From an uncultured Helicobacter sp. (lineage in GTDB: Bacteria; Campylobacterota; Campylobacteria; Campylobacterales; Helicobacteraceae): a DNA stretch of 5,562 bases. Location: assembly GCA_947179285.1 (NCBI GenBank), contig CAMXAV010000064.1, forward strand, positions 1 through 5,562. The letters run 5' to 3'. The notes beneath the pieces were generated by a model. The model made no database searches, was not told where the DNA came from, and was given only the letters and a program-made list of their open reading frames with translations. The position numbers and the translations under genes were made by a program. Every line of letters starts with the position of its first letter. Positions within the stretch are counted from its first letter, which is position 1. This document shows, one piece after another, positions 4,662 to 5,562 of this stretch.

Positions 4662-5562
4662 ATGAATGCGATAGAAATCTTGCAAATGCTCGTGCGCAAA
4701 GAGAGTATCACACCAAACGAGTCGGGAATCTTCGCCGACATCAAGGCGCTTTTGCCCGATTTTGCGTTCGAGACGCTCGAAAAAAATGGCGTGCACAATC
4801 TCTTTGGCTATCGCGATTTTGGGAATGTGGGCGCTGATTCCTTGCACCTTTGCTTTGCGGGGCATGTCGATGTCGTGAGCGCGGGCAGCGGCTGGAGCGT
4901 TGCGCCCTTTTCGGGCGTGCAAAGCGGCGACTTTGTCTATGGGCGCGGCACGCAAGATATGAAAGGCGGAATCGCGGCTTTCATCGCGGCGCTTAGAAAC
5001 GAAAACAATTTTGGCAATTTCAATGGGCGAATCTCGCTGCTGCTCACGAGCGATGAAGAAGGCGATGCGATTTATGGCACGCAAGAAATGCTAAAAAACC
5101 TCAAGGCGCGCGACATGCTGCCTGATTATGCGATTGTCGCCGAGCCCACGGCAGAAAAATGGGTGGGCGACACGATTAAGATTGGGCGGCGCGGCTCGAT
5201 TAATGGAATCGTGCGCATTAAGGGCGTTCAGGGGCATGTGGCGTATCCGTCCAAATGCGACAATCCTGTCGACAAAATCGCCCCGCTGCTGCCCAAGATT
5301 GCGGGCGTGGAGCTCGATAGCGGCGATTCGCATTTCGAGCCTTCGCGCATTGTCATCACCGACATTCGCGGCGGGCTCGAAGCCGTGAACATCACGCCAA
5401 GCGAGCTCAAGCTGATGTTCAACGTGCGCAACTCGACAAAGACGACTAAAGAATCGTTGCGGAGCTACCTCGAAGATGTGTTGGCTGATGTGCCGCATGA
5501 GCTCGAGCTCAAGGCGAGCTCTTTTGCGTTTCTGACAAAGCCCGATTCGAGGGTGATTCAGA
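4662..5562 (+). CDS. dapE: Succinyl-diaminopimelate desuccinylase (3' end outside window)
   Basis: DapE is a cytoplasmic zinc amidohydrolase that cleaves N-succinyl-L,L-diaminopimelate to succinate and L,L-diaminopimelate, giving precursors for lysine and peptidoglycan. Exactly 300 codons are present with no stop; family members are about 375-390 residues, so roughly 80 are cut off by the edge. Metal-site motifs are FAGHVDVV (65-72, His68 and Asp70), GRGTQDMKGG (94-103, bridging Asp99), TSDEEGDAIYGT (129-140, general base Glu132 and ligand Glu133) and AEPT (160-163, ligand Glu161). The dimerisation domain begins at GRRGSINGIVRIKG (174-187) with GHVAYP (190-195), whose His191 normally reaches the partner's active site. 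The last zinc-binding His lies outside the window. Related M20 peptidases (ArgE, CPG2) share the metal motifs, but the RRGSINGIV and GHVAYP forms favour DapE. It directly follows cmoA and is probably the sixth gene of the operon. Confidence 0.93.
   Translation, partial: MNAIEILQMLVRKESITPNESGIFADIKALLPDFAFETLEKNGVHNLFGYRDFGNVGADSLHLCFAGHVDVVSAGSGWSVAPFSGVQSGDFVYGRGTQDMKGGIAAFIAALRNENNFGNFNGRISLLLTSDEEGDAIYGTQEMLKNLKARDMLPDYAIVAEPTAEKWVGDTIKIGRRGSINGIVRIKGVQGHVAYPSKCDNPVDKIAPLLPKIAGVELDSGDSHFEPSRIVITDIRGGLEAVNITPSELKLMFNVRNSTKTTKESLRSYLEDVLADVPHELELKASSFAFLTKPDSRVIQ

Overview
The window looks like a chromosomal segment from a member of the Campylobacterota, most likely Helicobacter or a close relative in Helicobacteraceae. 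The reasons are the run tlyA-ribF-cmoA, the form of the TlyA and RibF proteins, the extended -10 promoter without a clear -35 box, and a short intergenic repeat of the ATTGC...GCAAT type. By eye about half of the coding bases are G+C, with many GCG, CGC and GGC codons. That is high for Helicobacter, so the genus is an inference. Nothing indicates a phage, plasmid, insertion sequence, CRISPR array or RNA gene.

Bases 1-469 hold no gene I can support. The left edge is a long imperfect hairpin. It is followed by a short repeat of the kind scattered between genes in some bacteria, a 7-bp dyad, and then a strongly A+T-rich stretch ending in an extended -10 promoter (438-446) just before the first gene.

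Bases 470-5562 are a tightly packed plus-strand gene run: ugd (UDP-glucose 6-dehydrogenase), an uncharacterised probable lipoprotein, tlyA (rRNA 2'-O-methyltransferase), ribF (riboflavin kinase/FAD synthetase), cmoA (carboxy-SAM synthase for tRNA wobble modification), and the first 300 codons of dapE (succinyl-diaminopimelate desuccinylase), which runs off the right edge. Junctions are a 1-nt overlap, an 8-nt gap, a 32-nt overlap, a 4-nt overlap and direct abutment. The last four genes each have an AGGAGG core 3-5 nt before the start codon, and in the ribF, cmoA and dapE cases it lies inside the preceding gene. This suggests one operon with translational coupling.

Functionally the run mixes envelope precursor supply (UDP-glucuronate, diaminopimelate for peptidoglycan and lysine), ribosome and tRNA modification, and flavin cofactor synthesis. 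I see no new defence or mobile system. The less ordinary points are the uncharacterised lipoprotein, the position of ugd ahead of housekeeping genes, the structured leader, and a marked excess of the pentamer GAATC/GATTC (about 50 copies counted by eye).
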